Source of the DNA: Rhizobium leucaenae USDA 9039
GTDB lineage: Bacteria; Pseudomonadota; Alphaproteobacteria; Rhizobiales; Rhizobiaceae
DNA length: 64,000 nt
Assembly: GCF_000426285.1 (NCBI RefSeq)
Contig: NZ_AUFB01000006.1
Span: 62,001-126,000 of the forward strand
Direction: 5' to 3'
Below are positions 1 through 9,321 of the stretch, in pieces. A model generated the notes under the pieces. That model was not told the origin of the DNA. It saw nothing but the letters and a program-made list of their open reading frames with translations, and did not search any database. The position numbers and the translations under genes are program-made. The first letter of the stretch is position 1, and every line of letters begins with the position of its first letter.

Positions 1-103
1 GCCGACGGACGGTGGAAGATACCGCTGCTGCCCTTTCGTCGGGACGATCTTCTTCCGCTGCGGGTCTATCAAAAAGAAAAGCAACGGACGGGAGAAAAAG
101 CCT

Positions 104-943
104 GTGCAGGCAACCGGGATCGACCTTCGCCCCTTCGACCAGTCTCACCTTCAATCCGCCCTGGCCCTGTCGCGTCAGGCCGGCTGGCCGCACCGGCTGG
201 AAGAGTGGCAGATGCTGCTGGAGCTCAGCCGCGGCCTTGTGGTTGTCGAGAGCGAGAAGGTCGTCGCGACAATCTTCGTCACTCCCTATGGCGATGACGT
301 CGCAACGATCAACATGGTGATCGTCGACGAATCGATGCGTGGGCGCGGCATAGGCCGCCAGATCATGCAGGCGGCTCTGGAGATCGTCGGTGACCGTGAG
401 TGCCGGCTCATTGCGACCGCCGATGGTCTGCCTCTTTATGAAAGTCTCGGCTTCGAAAAGACCGGCACGATCGTTCAACACCAAGGCCCGCTGCGAGCAT
501 GCATTGCACCGCCGACGGTGGATTGGGCAACGGCTGCCGATCTCGAACAGATCGTCGCCCTCGATCGCGTTGCGTTCGGCGCGGATCGCACGGCACTCGT
601 TCAAGCCTTATCTCAGGCAGGCCCGCTTGCGGTTGTCCGCGAAGCCGACACGCTCCGCGGTTACGCGGCCTTGCGGTCCTTCGGCCGTGGTGAACTCTGC
701 GGGCCGGTCGTTGCAGAAAACGCCGGCGATGCCGAAGACCTTCTGAGCTTTCTGTTCGCAACTCGGTCAGGCGCATTCATGCGCGTCGATACCGGTAGCG
801 AGACCGGCCTTGCCTCCTTCCTTCTCGAACACGGCCTTGCCCATGTCGGCGGCGGCATCACCATGCGCCGCGCAGCTTCATCTGCCCTTTCATCCATTCC
901 CAGCGTTCACACATTTGCCCTGGCCAGTCAGGCTCTGGGCTGA
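104..943 (+). CDS. YitH-like double-domain GNAT N-acetyltransferase
   Basis: A 279-residue acetyl-CoA-dependent N-acetyltransferase. Residues 1-130 form a GNAT domain with the acetyl-CoA loop R79-G-R-G-I-G84. The rest resembles the second domain found in YitH/HolE-type acetyltransferases (Acetyltransf_18). The start is GTG at 104, preceded by a GGGAG ribosome site around position 90; no in-frame ATG sits nearby. It ends 11 bases before the class III aminotransferase, so the two are probably cotranscribed at the head of an uptake and catabolism operon. The substrate cannot be read from sequence; acetylation of an amine or amino acid handled by the same operon is an inference from context. Confidence 0.85.
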   Translation: MQATGIDLRPFDQSHLQSALALSRQAGWPHRLEEWQMLLELSRGLVVVESEKVVATIFVTPYGDDVATINMVIVDESMRGRGIGRQIMQAALEIVGDRECRLIATADGLPLYESLGFEKTGTIVQHQGPLRACIAPPTVDWATAADLEQIVALDRVAFGADRTALVQALSQAGPLAVVREADTLRGYAALRSFGRGELCGPVVAENAGDAEDLLSFLFATRSGAFMRVDTGSETGLASFLLEHGLAHVGGGITMRRAASSALSSIPSVHTFALASQALG

Positions 944-954
944 AGAGAGACATC

Positions 955-2328
955 ATGCTCAGCAATTCCCTTATCGAACTCGATCGCGCCCACCTGGTTC
1001 ACCCCGTCGCCTCTTATCGCGGTCACGAGCAGGCCGGAGTCCGCGTGTTGAAATCCGCCAAGGGCGCGACTGTTACCGATGCATCGGGTCATCAGATGAT
1101 CGACGGCTTTGCCGGTCTTTGGTGCGTCAATGCCGGCTATGGCCATGACAGCATTGTCGAGGCGGCCGCCCGCCAGATGCGCGAGCTGCCCTATGCCACC
1201 GGCTATTTCAGCCTCGGCTCCGAGCCGGCCATCCGGCTTGCGGCCGAATTGGCCGATCGCGCGCCCGGCGACCTCAACCATGTCTATTTCACGCTCGGCG
1301 GCTCCGATGCCGTCGACAGCACGGTTCGCTTCATCCGCTATTACTATCACGCGCTTGGCAAGCCCACGAAGGATCAGTTCATCTCCCTCGAACAGGGCTA
1401 TCACGGTTCCTCTACCGTCGGTGCCGGCCTGACGGCGCTTCCGGTTTTTCATGCCGGCTTCGGCATGCCGCTCGACTGGCAGCACAAGATTCCCTCGCAT
1501 TATGCCTATCGCAACCCCGTAGGCACCGATCCGCAAGCGATCATCGCCGCCTCGGTTGCCGCACTGCGCGCCAAGGTCGAGGAGCTCGGCGCCGAGCGCG
1601 TGGCTGCCTTCTACGCCGAGCCGATCCAGGGTTCGGGCGGCGTGCTGGTGCCGCCGGCCGGCTGGATGAAGGCAATGCGCGACCTTTGCAGCGAACTCGA
1701 CATTCTGTTCGTTGCCGACGAGGTGATCACCGGTTTCGGGCGCACCGGCCCGCTGTTTGCCTGTTCGGATGACGGCATCGTGCCCGACCTGATGACCACC
1801 GCAAAGGGGCTCACCTCGGGCTACGTGCCGATGGGGGCCGTCTTCCTGTCGGAGCGGGTCTATGGCACCATTGCCGACGGCGCCGGCGCTTCCGCGGTTG
1901 GCCACGGCTATACCTATTCCGCGCATCCCGTCAGCGCCGCGGTTGGTCTCGAAGTGCTGCGCCTCTATGAGAGCGGGCTGTTGGAGAATGGCGTCAAAGC
2001 CGGAGCGCGGCTGATGGCCGGCCTTCGCGATCTCTCCTCGCATCCCCTAGTCGGCGACGTGCGCGGGCGCGGCATGCTCGCTGCCGTCGAGCTGGTGGTC
2101 GATAAGGCGCGCAAGACGCCCCTGCCCCCTGCTGCCGAGCCGGCGCGGCGGATCTTCGATCGCGCCTGGAACAACGGTCTCGTCATTCGCGCCTTCGGCA
2201 ACGGTGTTCTCGGCTATGCGCCGCCGCTCTGCTGCACCGATGGCGAAATCGATGCGATCATCGAACGCACGCGCAGGACGCTGGACCAGACCCTGGAAGA
2301 CCCTGATGTCCGCACGGTGCTCGCCTGA
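955..2328 (+). CDS. Class III (omega-amino acid--pyruvate type) aminotransferase
   Basis: A 457-residue PLP-dependent fold-type I aminotransferase. The Schiff-base lysine is K284 in TTAKGLTSGY, the PLP-pyridine aspartate is D255 in VADEV, and GGSDAV near residue 116 is the phosphate-binding region. Length and motifs fit the omega-amino acid or polyamine:pyruvate transaminases, which move a terminal amine from a substrate to pyruvate or another keto acid. The ATG has GAAGAGAGA just upstream, overlapping the acetyltransferase stop region. With the transporter and the FAD amine oxidoreductase downstream it suggests catabolism of an imported amine or amino acid. Family assignment is firm; substrate is unknown. 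Confidence 0.92.
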   Translation: MLSNSLIELDRAHLVHPVASYRGHEQAGVRVLKSAKGATVTDASGHQMIDGFAGLWCVNAGYGHDSIVEAAARQMRELPYATGYFSLGSEPAIRLAAELADRAPGDLNHVYFTLGGSDAVDSTVRFIRYYYHALGKPTKDQFISLEQGYHGSSTVGAGLTALPVFHAGFGMPLDWQHKIPSHYAYRNPVGTDPQAIIAASVAALRAKVEELGAERVAAFYAEPIQGSGGVLVPPAGWMKAMRDLCSELDILFVADEVITGFGRTGPLFACSDDGIVPDLMTTAKGLTSGYVPMGAVFLSERVYGTIADGAGASAVGHGYTYSAHPVSAAVGLEVLRLYESGLLENGVKAGARLMAGLRDLSSHPLVGDVRGRGMLAAVELVVDKARKTPLPPAAEPARRIFDRAWNNGLVIRAFGNGVLGYAPPLCCTDGEIDAIIERTRRTLDQTLEDPDVRTVLA

Positions 2329-2602
2329 GTGCGAAATCGGGCCTTGGCAGGGAGCGGCGAAATACCGCTTTGCGCTCATATTCGCAATTTTGTGCCGCCG
2401 CAGCTCTGCCATTCAGAGAATCCGGCGAGCCTTTACTGCGAAACTGAACTGACTGCAGGTGCTCCAAGGCCGAAAAGCCGGGATTTTCGGGAGATATGAG
2501 AAAATCCCTACTAGAATGAAGACAGCATTTTCTTCTGCATTCAGCCCGCGATCGGAACTGAGTGCACTCGATCAAGAACAGACATTTGGCGAGGGCAGAC
2601 AC

Positions 2603-3319
2603 TTGGCAAAGAGCCTAGCGGATTTCAAATATTTCACCTTTGATGTCGTCGGAACCCTGATCGACTTCGAAGGCGGCATCAAGGATTGCCTGGCGGCAAT
2701 CGCCGATCAAGCACGTGTTTCCGTCGATGGCGAGGAAGCGCTCGCCCTCTATCGCGCTGAACGCTATTCCGACGATGCCGATCTGTTTCCCGACGATCTG
2801 GTCCGTGTCTATCTGGCCATCGCGCCGAAGCTGGGGCTACCTGCTGAACAGGCATATGGCGAGCGCCTGCGTGATTCCTGCAAGGGCTGGAAAGGCTTTC
2901 CCGACAGCGCCGCAGCTCTCCAGCGCCTTTCGCAGCGTTACAAGCTTATCGCCATGACGAATGCACGCCGCTGGGCGTTCGAGCACTTTTCTCGGGAGCT
3001 CGGCAATCCGTTTTATGCCGCATTTACCGCCGACGATACCGGCACGGAAAAGCCCGATCCAGCTTTCTTCGAACATGTCTTCGCCTTTGTCGCGAACGAA
3101 GGCGGTTCGAAGGACGATATTCTGCATGTCGCGCAGAGCCAGTATCACGACATCGGCATTTCGCGGCGGCTCGGCATGACCAATTGCTGGATCGAGCGAC
3201 GCCATGCCCAGAAGGGCTATGGCGGCACGATCGAGCCCAAGGAGTTCACCAGGCCCGATTTCCATTTCACCTCCATGGCAGGACTTGCCGATGCGGTGGA
3301 GGCAGTCAGGGCCGCCTGA
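2603..3319 (+). CDS. HAD-superfamily hydrolase, type II haloacid dehalogenase-like
   Basis: A cytoplasmic HAD hydrolase of about 238 residues. The nucleophile motif is FDVVGTLID with D14, motif II is AMTNARR, the motif III lysine lies in EKPDPAFF, and a late HVAQSQYHDIG stretch matches the type II haloacid dehalogenase group. I chose TTG at 2603 because GAGGG lies 8-12 bases upstream and homology begins at once; the frame is open back to 2459, but that extension of about 48 residues looks like leader DNA. A 274-base gap separates it from the aminotransferase, so a separate promoter is possible. Its role in the operon (dehalogenation or phosphate removal) is unknown. Confidence 0.85.
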   Translation: MAKSLADFKYFTFDVVGTLIDFEGGIKDCLAAIADQARVSVDGEEALALYRAERYSDDADLFPDDLVRVYLAIAPKLGLPAEQAYGERLRDSCKGWKGFPDSAAALQRLSQRYKLIAMTNARRWAFEHFSRELGNPFYAAFTADDTGTEKPDPAFFEHVFAFVANEGGSKDDILHVAQSQYHDIGISRRLGMTNCWIERRHAQKGYGGTIEPKEFTRPDFHFTSMAGLADAVEAVRAA

Positions 3320-3393
3320 GCGACGACTATCCGGTACCGACCTCGCGTGAAAAGACGAGGCGCGCCAATTAAACCTTAACAAGGGGAACGCAA

Positions 3394-5004
3394 ATGAACG
3401 ACAAGATCACGAACTGGACCAGCGCAGACGATGCCATGGTCGAAAATGCCATTCGCCGCGGCGCCACCCGCCGCGATCTCCTGCAGATGCTGCTTGCCGG
3501 CGGCATCGCTGCCGCAGCCGGCGGCGCGATCTTCGGCCGTGCTTCGGCCGCCTTCGCCGCAACCCCGGTCTCCGGCGGCTCGCTCAAGGCGGCCGGTTGG
3601 TCGTCGTCGACGGCCGACACGCTTGATCCGGCCAAGGCATCGCTTTCGACGGACTATGTCCGCTGCTGCGCCTTCTACAACCGCCTTTCCTTCCTCGACA
3701 AGGACGGCGTCACGCAGATGGAACTCGCCGAAAGCATCGAAAGCTCCGACGCCAAAGTGTGGACCGTCAAACTTCGCAAGGGCGTGACATTCCACAACGG
3801 CAAGACGCTTTCTTCTGCCGACGTCGTCTATTCGCTGAACCGCCATCTGGATCCGGCTGTCGGCTCGAAAGTCAATGCGATCGCCAAGCAGATGACCGGC
3901 ATCAAGGCTGTCGATCCGCAGACCGTCGAAATCACCCTTGCCAACCCGAACGCCGATCTTCCGACCATCCTTGCCATCCACCATTTCATGATCATCGCCG
4001 ATGGCACGACGGATTTCAGCAAGGCCAACGGCACCGGCGCATTCGTCTGCGAAAGCTTTGAACCCGGCGTCCGGTCCGTCGCCGTCAAGAACAAGAACTA
4101 TTGGAAGCCAGGCGGTGCACACCTCGACTCCTTCGAGTTCTTCGCCATCGAGGACGACTCCGCACGCGTCAATGCGCTGCTTTCGGGCGATATCCAGCTC
4201 GCTGCATCCATCAACCCGCGCTCCATGCGGCTCCTGGACAGCCAGAAGGGCGTGACGCTGTCGAAGACCACCTCCGGCAACTATACCGACCTCAACATGC
4301 GTCTGGATATGAGCCCGGGCAGCAGCAAGGACTTCGTGACGGGCGTCAAATATCTCCTGAACCGGGAAGTCATCCAGAAGTCGGCGTTGCGCGGACTTGC
4401 CGAGATCGGCAACGACCAGCCGGTGCCGCCTTCCAACATCTATCACAATGCCGATCTGAAGCCGAAAGCCTTCGATCCGGAAAAGGCCAAGTTCCACTTC
4501 CAGAAGTCGGGTCTGCTCGGCCAGTCCATTCCCGTCGTCGCTTCCGACGCGGCGACATCGTCCGTCGACATGGCGATGGTGCTGCAGCAGGCGGGTGCCG
4601 AGATCGGCATGAAGTTCGACGTCCAGCGCGTGCCTTCGGACGGCTACTGGTCGAATTACTGGCTGAAGGCGCCGATGCATTTCGGCAATATCAATCCGCG
4701 GCCGACGCCGGATATCCTCTTCTCGCTGCTATATGCCTCCCAGGCTCCCTGGAACGAAAGCCAGTACAAGTCGGAGAAGTTCGACAGCATGCTGATCGAG
4801 GCGCGTGGTTTGCTCGACCAGGCCAAGCGCAAGGCGATCTACGGCGACATGCAGGCAATGATCGCGGAAGAGGCCGGCACCGCCATTCCGGCCTATATCT
4901 CCAATGTCGACGCGATTTCTTCGAAACTGCATGGCTTGGAGGCCAATCCGCTCGGCGGCATGATGGGTTATGCCTTCGCGGAATATGTCTGGCTCGACGC
5001 CTGA
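3394..5004 (+). CDS. Dipeptide/oligopeptide-type ABC transporter substrate-binding protein
   Basis: A 536-residue periplasmic binding protein of the SBP_bac_5 (DppA/OppA) family. The N-terminus has a twin-arginine-like motif, TRRDLLQ near residues 26-32, followed by a hydrophobic alanine/glycine stretch and a likely cleavage site after about residue 54 (ASAAFA), so Tat export is probable. The mature part has the usual ordering, with the conserved WTVKLRKGVTFHNG region. It is followed by two permeases and a double ATPase, completing an importer. The ligand may be a peptide, opine or other amine; the neighbouring transaminase and amine oxidoreductase favour an amino compound. AGGGGAACGCAA precedes the ATG. 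Confidence 0.92.
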   Translation: MNDKITNWTSADDAMVENAIRRGATRRDLLQMLLAGGIAAAAGGAIFGRASAAFAATPVSGGSLKAAGWSSSTADTLDPAKASLSTDYVRCCAFYNRLSFLDKDGVTQMELAESIESSDAKVWTVKLRKGVTFHNGKTLSSADVVYSLNRHLDPAVGSKVNAIAKQMTGIKAVDPQTVEITLANPNADLPTILAIHHFMIIADGTTDFSKANGTGAFVCESFEPGVRSVAVKNKNYWKPGGAHLDSFEFFAIEDDSARVNALLSGDIQLAASINPRSMRLLDSQKGVTLSKTTSGNYTDLNMRLDMSPGSSKDFVTGVKYLLNREVIQKSALRGLAEIGNDQPVPPSNIYHNADLKPKAFDPEKAKFHFQKSGLLGQSIPVVASDAATSSVDMAMVLQQAGAEIGMKFDVQRVPSDGYWSNYWLKAPMHFGNINPRPTPDILFSLLYASQAPWNESQYKSEKFDSMLIEARGLLDQAKRKAIYGDMQAMIAEEAGTAIPAYISNVDAISSKLHGLEANPLGGMMGYAFAEYVWLDA

Positions 5005-5015
5005 TCCCACCTTCG

Positions 5016-5053
5016 TGCCCGACAAGTGGTGCCTCGGCATCACTTGTCGGGTA
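5016..5053 (+). promoter_or_regulatory. Long intercistronic hairpin between binding protein and permease
   Basis: CCCGACAAGTG (5018-5028) pairs perfectly with CACTTGTCGGG (5041-5051). TGCC and GGCA inside continue the stem with one G-U wobble, giving about 16 pairs around a tiny loop. There is no T-run, so it is unlikely to be a full terminator. Such hairpins after a binding-protein gene commonly stabilise the upstream mRNA and lower expression of the permeases; that role is inferred here. Confidence 0.6.
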
Positions 5054-5099
5054 CAGTGCCGCATAGTCGGCGCATCCGTTCTCGCGATGGGGATCTGTC

Positions 5100-6050
5100 A
5101 TGAACCGCCACGTTCTTTCTCTCGTGCTCGGCCGTGTGATCATAGCCTTGATCACGCTGCTCATCGTGTCGTTCACGGTGTTCGCAGCAACCGAAATGCT
5201 GCCCGGCGACGTGGCCCAGATCCTTCTTGGTCAAGCCGCGACGCCCGAGGCGGTCGCAGGCCTTCGCGCAGCCATGCATCTCAACGACCCGGCGATCCTG
5301 CGTTTCGTTCGCTGGCTTGCCGGCCTTGCAACCGGTAATCTCGGCATTTCCTACGCCAACAACATGCCGATTGCCGAGCTGATCGGCGCCCGACTCGGAA
5401 ACTCGCTGAAGCTTGCGGCGGCCACGACCCTGTTTTCCGTGCCGATCGCTCTGACGCTCGGCATTACCGCAGCCATGCTGCGCGGCTCCCTCTACGACCG
5501 CATTGTCACGGTGATCTCTATTGGCGTGATTTCAGTGCCCGAATTCATGGTCGCAACATCTGCAGTGCTGATCTTTGCCGTCTATCTCAAATGGCTGCCC
5601 GCGCTCGCCTTCGCCAATGAGATCCACTCCTTTTCGCAAATGCTGCGTGTCTTCGCGATGCCGGTCATCACGCTGAGCTTCGTGATATCAGCGCAGATGA
5701 TCCGCATGACCCGCGCAGCCGTCATCGAGACGCTGAACACGCCCTATGTGGAAATGGCGCTCCTGAAAGGCGCCTCGCGCCCGCGCATGGTCCTGAAGCA
5801 CGCATTGCCGAACGCACTCGGCCCGATCGTCAATGCCGTTGCGCTTTCGCTGTCCTACCTGCTCGGCGGCGTCATCATCGTCGAAACCATTTTCAACTAT
5901 CCCGGCATCGCCAAGCTGATGGTGGACGCCGTCGCAACGCGCGATCTGCCGCTGATCCAGACCTGCGCCATGATTTTCTGCCTCGTCTATCTGCTGCTGA
6001 TCACCATTGCCGACATCATCGCCATCATGTCCAATCCGAGGCTGCGCTGA
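5100..6050 (+). CDS. ABC transporter permease, DppB-type
   Basis: A 316-residue inner-membrane permease with about six hydrophobic segments, the first at residues 10-30. The cytoplasmic ATPase-coupling (EAA-type) loop is recognisable as EMALLKGASRPRMVLKHALP in the second half. It pairs with the DppC-type permease that begins three bases after its stop. Length and layout are those of the first permease of a peptide/nickel/opine importer. A long mRNA hairpin sits between this gene and the binding-protein gene, which may reduce its expression relative to the binding protein. Confidence 0.92.
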   Translation: MNRHVLSLVLGRVIIALITLLIVSFTVFAATEMLPGDVAQILLGQAATPEAVAGLRAAMHLNDPAILRFVRWLAGLATGNLGISYANNMPIAELIGARLGNSLKLAAATTLFSVPIALTLGITAAMLRGSLYDRIVTVISIGVISVPEFMVATSAVLIFAVYLKWLPALAFANEIHSFSQMLRVFAMPVITLSFVISAQMIRMTRAAVIETLNTPYVEMALLKGASRPRMVLKHALPNALGPIVNAVALSLSYLLGGVIIVETIFNYPGIAKLMVDAVATRDLPLIQTCAMIFCLVYLLLITIADIIAIMSNPRLR

Positions 6051-6052
6051 CC

Positions 6053-6895
6053 ATGGCTCTTACCGCACTCACCCCTCGCCGGTTCGGCTTCCGATTCAAT
6101 GTCGTCGGCATGCTCGGTCTTGCCGTCATCCTCATCTGGGCATTGGTCGCCATCTTCGCGCCGCTGCTGACCCCCTATCCGATCGGCGATATCGTGGATT
6201 TCGATTATTTCGGTCCGATGTCGGCCAAGTTCTGGCTCGGCACCGATTATCTCGGCCGGGATATCTTCTCACGCATTCTCATGGGCGCGCGCTACACTGT
6301 CGGCATCTCGCTTGCCGCCGTCTGCATTGCCTGTTTCGTCGGCGTCGCACTCGGCATGATCGCAGCGGTGATCGGCGGCTGGTTCGACAGTGTGCTCAGC
6401 CGCTTTCTCGATGCGCTGAACTCCATCCCGAGCAAGCTGTTCGGCCTTGTTGTCGTTGCCGGCGTCGGCTCGTCGATCCCGGTGCTGATCATGACGCTCG
6501 CCGTCATCTATACGCCGGGCGCCTATCGCTTCTCGCGGGCGCTCTCGGTCAACATCAACACCATGGATTTCATCACGGTTGCCCGCGCCCGCGGTGAAGG
6601 GGCGCTCTATCTCATCCGCTCGGAAATCCTGCCCAATATTCTTGGGCCCGTCATGGCCGATCTCGGCCTGCGCTTCGTCTTCATCGTGCTGCTTCTGTCG
6701 GGGCTCTCTTTCCTCGGCCTCGGCGTGCAGCCGCCGAATGCGGACTGGGGTGCGCTGGTGCGCGAAAACATCGGCGGCTTGCCCTTCGGCGCGCCGGCGG
6801 TGATGTTCCCGAGCATCGCGATCGCCAGCCTGACGATCAGCGTCAACCTGCTGATCGACAACCTCCCCCAGAAGATTCGAGACCGGAGCAATTGA
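6053..6895 (+). CDS. ABC transporter permease, DppC-type
   Basis: A 280-residue inner-membrane permease, partner of the DppB-type protein. It has the N-terminal hydrophobic segment and following FWLGTDYLGRDIFSR motif typical of DppC/OppC. The coupling loop (ARARGEGALYLIRSEILPNI) lies near residues 175-195. It starts two bases after the upstream stop, and its own TGA overlaps the ATG of the ATPase gene by one base (TGATG), so translation of the three membrane/ATPase subunits is probably coupled. Confidence 0.92.
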   Translation: MALTALTPRRFGFRFNVVGMLGLAVILIWALVAIFAPLLTPYPIGDIVDFDYFGPMSAKFWLGTDYLGRDIFSRILMGARYTVGISLAAVCIACFVGVALGMIAAVIGGWFDSVLSRFLDALNSIPSKLFGLVVVAGVGSSIPVLIMTLAVIYTPGAYRFSRALSVNINTMDFITVARARGEGALYLIRSEILPNILGPVMADLGLRFVFIVLLLSGLSFLGLGVQPPNADWGALVRENIGGLPFGAPAVMFPSIAIASLTISVNLLIDNLPQKIRDRSN

Positions 6896-8556
6896 TGGCC
6901 AAACTCGTCGACATTCGCGACCTGAAGGTCGAGGCTAAGACGGATGCGGGCCGCCAGGTCGACATCATCCGCGGCGTTAGCTTCGACATACAGGAAGGCG
7001 AAATCGTCGCTCTGATCGGCGAAAGCGGCTCAGGCAAGACGACGATTGCCCTGACCCTGATGGGCTACACCCGGCAAGGCTGTCGGATCAGCGGGGGCCA
7101 GGTCCTGCTCGCCGGCAAGGATATGGCAAGCCTGCCCGAAAAGGCCCGAGCGCGCATTCGCGGAACCGAGGTCGCCTATGTCCCGCAAAGTGCTGCGGCA
7201 GCTTTCAATCCCGCGCAGACGATCATGGAGCAGGTGATCGAGATCACCCGCATCCACGGCCTGATGCCGGCCGAGGAGGCAAAGACCCGCGCCGTCGAGC
7301 TCTTCAAGGCGCTGAGCCTGCCGAACCCGGATACGATCGGTTCGCGTTATCCGCATCAGGTGTCCGGAGGCCAGTTGCAGCGGCTTTCAGCCGCGATGGC
7401 ACTGATCGGCAATCCGAAACTCATGATTTTCGACGAGCCGACGACGGCGCTCGACGTCACCACGCAGATTGAGGTTCTCCGAGCTTTCAAATCGGTGATG
7501 AAAAAGGGCGGCATTGCTGGCGTCTACGTGTCTCACGACCTCGCCGTCGTGGCGCAGGTCGCCGACCGCATCGTTGTTCTGAAGGGCGGGGAAATTCAGG
7601 AAATCGGCAAGACGGAACAGATCCTCTCTGCGCCCTCGCATCCCTATACACGCCAGTTGCTGGGTGCTTTCGAACCCAAGCTCTATGCCTCTCCGGCGTC
7701 GACAGAGCCGGAAAAGATACCGGCTCTGCTGGAGGTTACCAACGTGGTGGCGGGCTATGGCCCTATCCAGCCGGACGGTCTGCCGGCAGCGACCGCACTC
7801 AAATCCGTGAGCCTCCGGCTCGAAGCCGGCCGCAATCTCGGCGTCATCGGCGAATCCGGCTGCGGAAAATCGACGCTCGCCCGCGTCATAGCCGGCATCC
7901 TGCCGCCGGTTTCCGGAAACATTGTCTTTAGTGGAAAACAGCTTGCCGCCGACGCCCGCAATCGCCAGCGCGAAGAGCTGCAAAAGCTGCAGATCGTCTT
8001 TCAATTTGCCGATACGGCGCTCAACCCCGCCAAGTCGATCGGCGAAATACTTGGGCGCCCGCTTGCCTTCTATCACAATCTCGGCCGCAGGGAGCGCGAG
8101 GCGCGCATCGAACAGCTCCTCGACATGGTCCACCTGCCCAAAGCCCTCAAGCATCGCCGCCCGCCGGAACTGTCAGGGGGCCAAAAGCAGCGCATCAATC
8201 TTGCGCGGGCACTTGCGGCCGAACCGAAGCTCATCCTCTGCGACGAAATCACATCGGCCCTCGACACGGTCGTAGCCGCCGCCATCCTCGACCTCCTCAA
8301 GGAACTGCAACGCGAACTCGGTCTTTCCTACGTCTTCATCAGTCACGATTTGTCGACCGTGCAGGCGATCTGCGACGAAATTGCGGTGATGTATGCCGGC
8401 GAGAAGATCGAGCAACTCGCATCCGCCGACCTCGCGCGCGGCGCCAAGCACCCCTATTCCAAACTGCTCTTCTCTTCCGTGCCGAAGCTTAGTACCGGCT
8501 GGCTGGATAGCCTGGAACAAAATGCCGAGCTGGTGGGCGCCTTTGCGAAACGCTGA
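6895..8556 (+). CDS. Fused two-domain ABC transporter ATPase (DppD-DppF type)
   Basis: A single protein of about 553 residues carries both nucleotide-binding domains that drive the importer, where most peptide importers use two separate ATPases. Domain 1 has Walker A GESGSGKTT, signature SGGQLQR and Walker B LMIFDEPT. Domain 2 begins near residue 280 with Walker A GESGCGKST, signature LSGGQKQR and Walker B LILCDEIT. I start it at ATG 6895, which overlaps the DppC-type stop; TTG at 6892 is the alternative. Both ATP sites look intact. It completes the transport operon and ends 36 bases before the convergent Lrp-type regulator. Confidence 0.93.
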   Translation: MAKLVDIRDLKVEAKTDAGRQVDIIRGVSFDIQEGEIVALIGESGSGKTTIALTLMGYTRQGCRISGGQVLLAGKDMASLPEKARARIRGTEVAYVPQSAAAAFNPAQTIMEQVIEITRIHGLMPAEEAKTRAVELFKALSLPNPDTIGSRYPHQVSGGQLQRLSAAMALIGNPKLMIFDEPTTALDVTTQIEVLRAFKSVMKKGGIAGVYVSHDLAVVAQVADRIVVLKGGEIQEIGKTEQILSAPSHPYTRQLLGAFEPKLYASPASTEPEKIPALLEVTNVVAGYGPIQPDGLPAATALKSVSLRLEAGRNLGVIGESGCGKSTLARVIAGILPPVSGNIVFSGKQLAADARNRQREELQKLQIVFQFADTALNPAKSIGEILGRPLAFYHNLGRREREARIEQLLDMVHLPKALKHRRPPELSGGQKQRINLARALAAEPKLILCDEITSALDTVVAAAILDLLKELQRELGLSYVFISHDLSTVQAICDEIAVMYAGEKIEQLASADLARGAKHPYSKLLFSSVPKLSTGWLDSLEQNAELVGAFAKR

Positions 8557-8592
8557 GGCGCCGCATGGCGAATAGACAACAGCGAAGGTGGC

Positions 8593-9069
8593 TCAGACCG
8601 GAAACAGGCTCGTCAGCGGCATATGGGCTTTGACGATCGGCGATTTCAGCACGACGAAGCTAAAATATTTGTCGATGCCGATTTCCATGTCGATCAGCCG
8701 TTCCATGGTCGTCTGGTATTCGGCAATCCCGGCCGTCACGAACTTCACCAGATAGTCATAGCCGCCGGAAACGAGATGGCACTCCACCACCGAGTCCACC
8801 TTCTCGACCGCCGCCAGGAACCGGGCGAAATCGATCTGGCGGTGGTTCTTGAGCGTGACCTCGGTGAACACCGTGAGCGTCTGCCCGAGCTTGGCAATGT
8901 TGATCTGCGCCGAATAGCCGACGATGTATCCTTCCGCCTGCAATTTCTTGACCCGCATCAGGCAAGGACTGGGCGAGAGATTGACGAGTTCGGCGAGCTC
9001 CACATTGGTGATGCGGCCGTTTTTCTGCAATTCGTAGAGGATCTTGATGTCGATCCGGTCGAGTTTCAT
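8593..9069 (-). CDS. Lrp/AsnC-family transcriptional regulator
   Basis: A 158-residue regulator with an N-terminal helix-turn-helix (ITNVELAELVNLSPSPCLMRVKKL, residues about 20-43) and a C-terminal RAM ligand-binding domain containing ECHLVSGGYDYLVKFV. Family members sense amino acids and form dimers to octamers that wrap DNA. It is transcribed away from the divergent FAD oxidoreductase, with 252 AT-richer bases between them, and is convergent with the transporter operon, so it is the obvious candidate regulator for both. Which amino acid it senses is unknown. Confidence 0.92.
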   Translation of the reverse strand: MKLDRIDIKILYELQKNGRITNVELAELVNLSPSPCLMRVKKLQAEGYIVGYSAQINIAKLGQTLTVFTEVTLKNHRQIDFARFLAAVEKVDSVVECHLVSGGYDYLVKFVTAGIAEYQTTMERLIDMEIGIDKYFSFVVLKSPIVKAHMPLTSLFPV

Positions 9070-9321
9070 CGGCGCGCTCCAATTCTCGGGGCGGCAGGGC
9101 GCCGTCCGGCGGAATAATCTTTTGCCATTTTATGCGGAAAGCCTTGCTTAGCAAGAGGAATTGAGCTCAACGGCATCAATATAATCTCGTAAAATCCGCG
9201 CCTTAGCACAAGTATTCGCCATAGCCACACGTGACCGAAGGAAATGCTGTCTGACAGCGATCTGCAGCATTTGCGCCGGGAAACCTCGACTAAAATACTC
9301 GTCTGTAAACCGGAGAGTGCC

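Noticed and set aside
928..2043. A 371-codon minus-strand open frame opposite the aminotransferase
   Set aside because: Pure antisense of a clear PLP aminotransferase; no ribosome site and no family resemblance.
2459..2602. N-terminal extension of the HAD hydrolase gene to 2459
   Set aside because: The extra codons have no similarity to the family, and a well-placed GAGGG lies just before the TTG at 2603.
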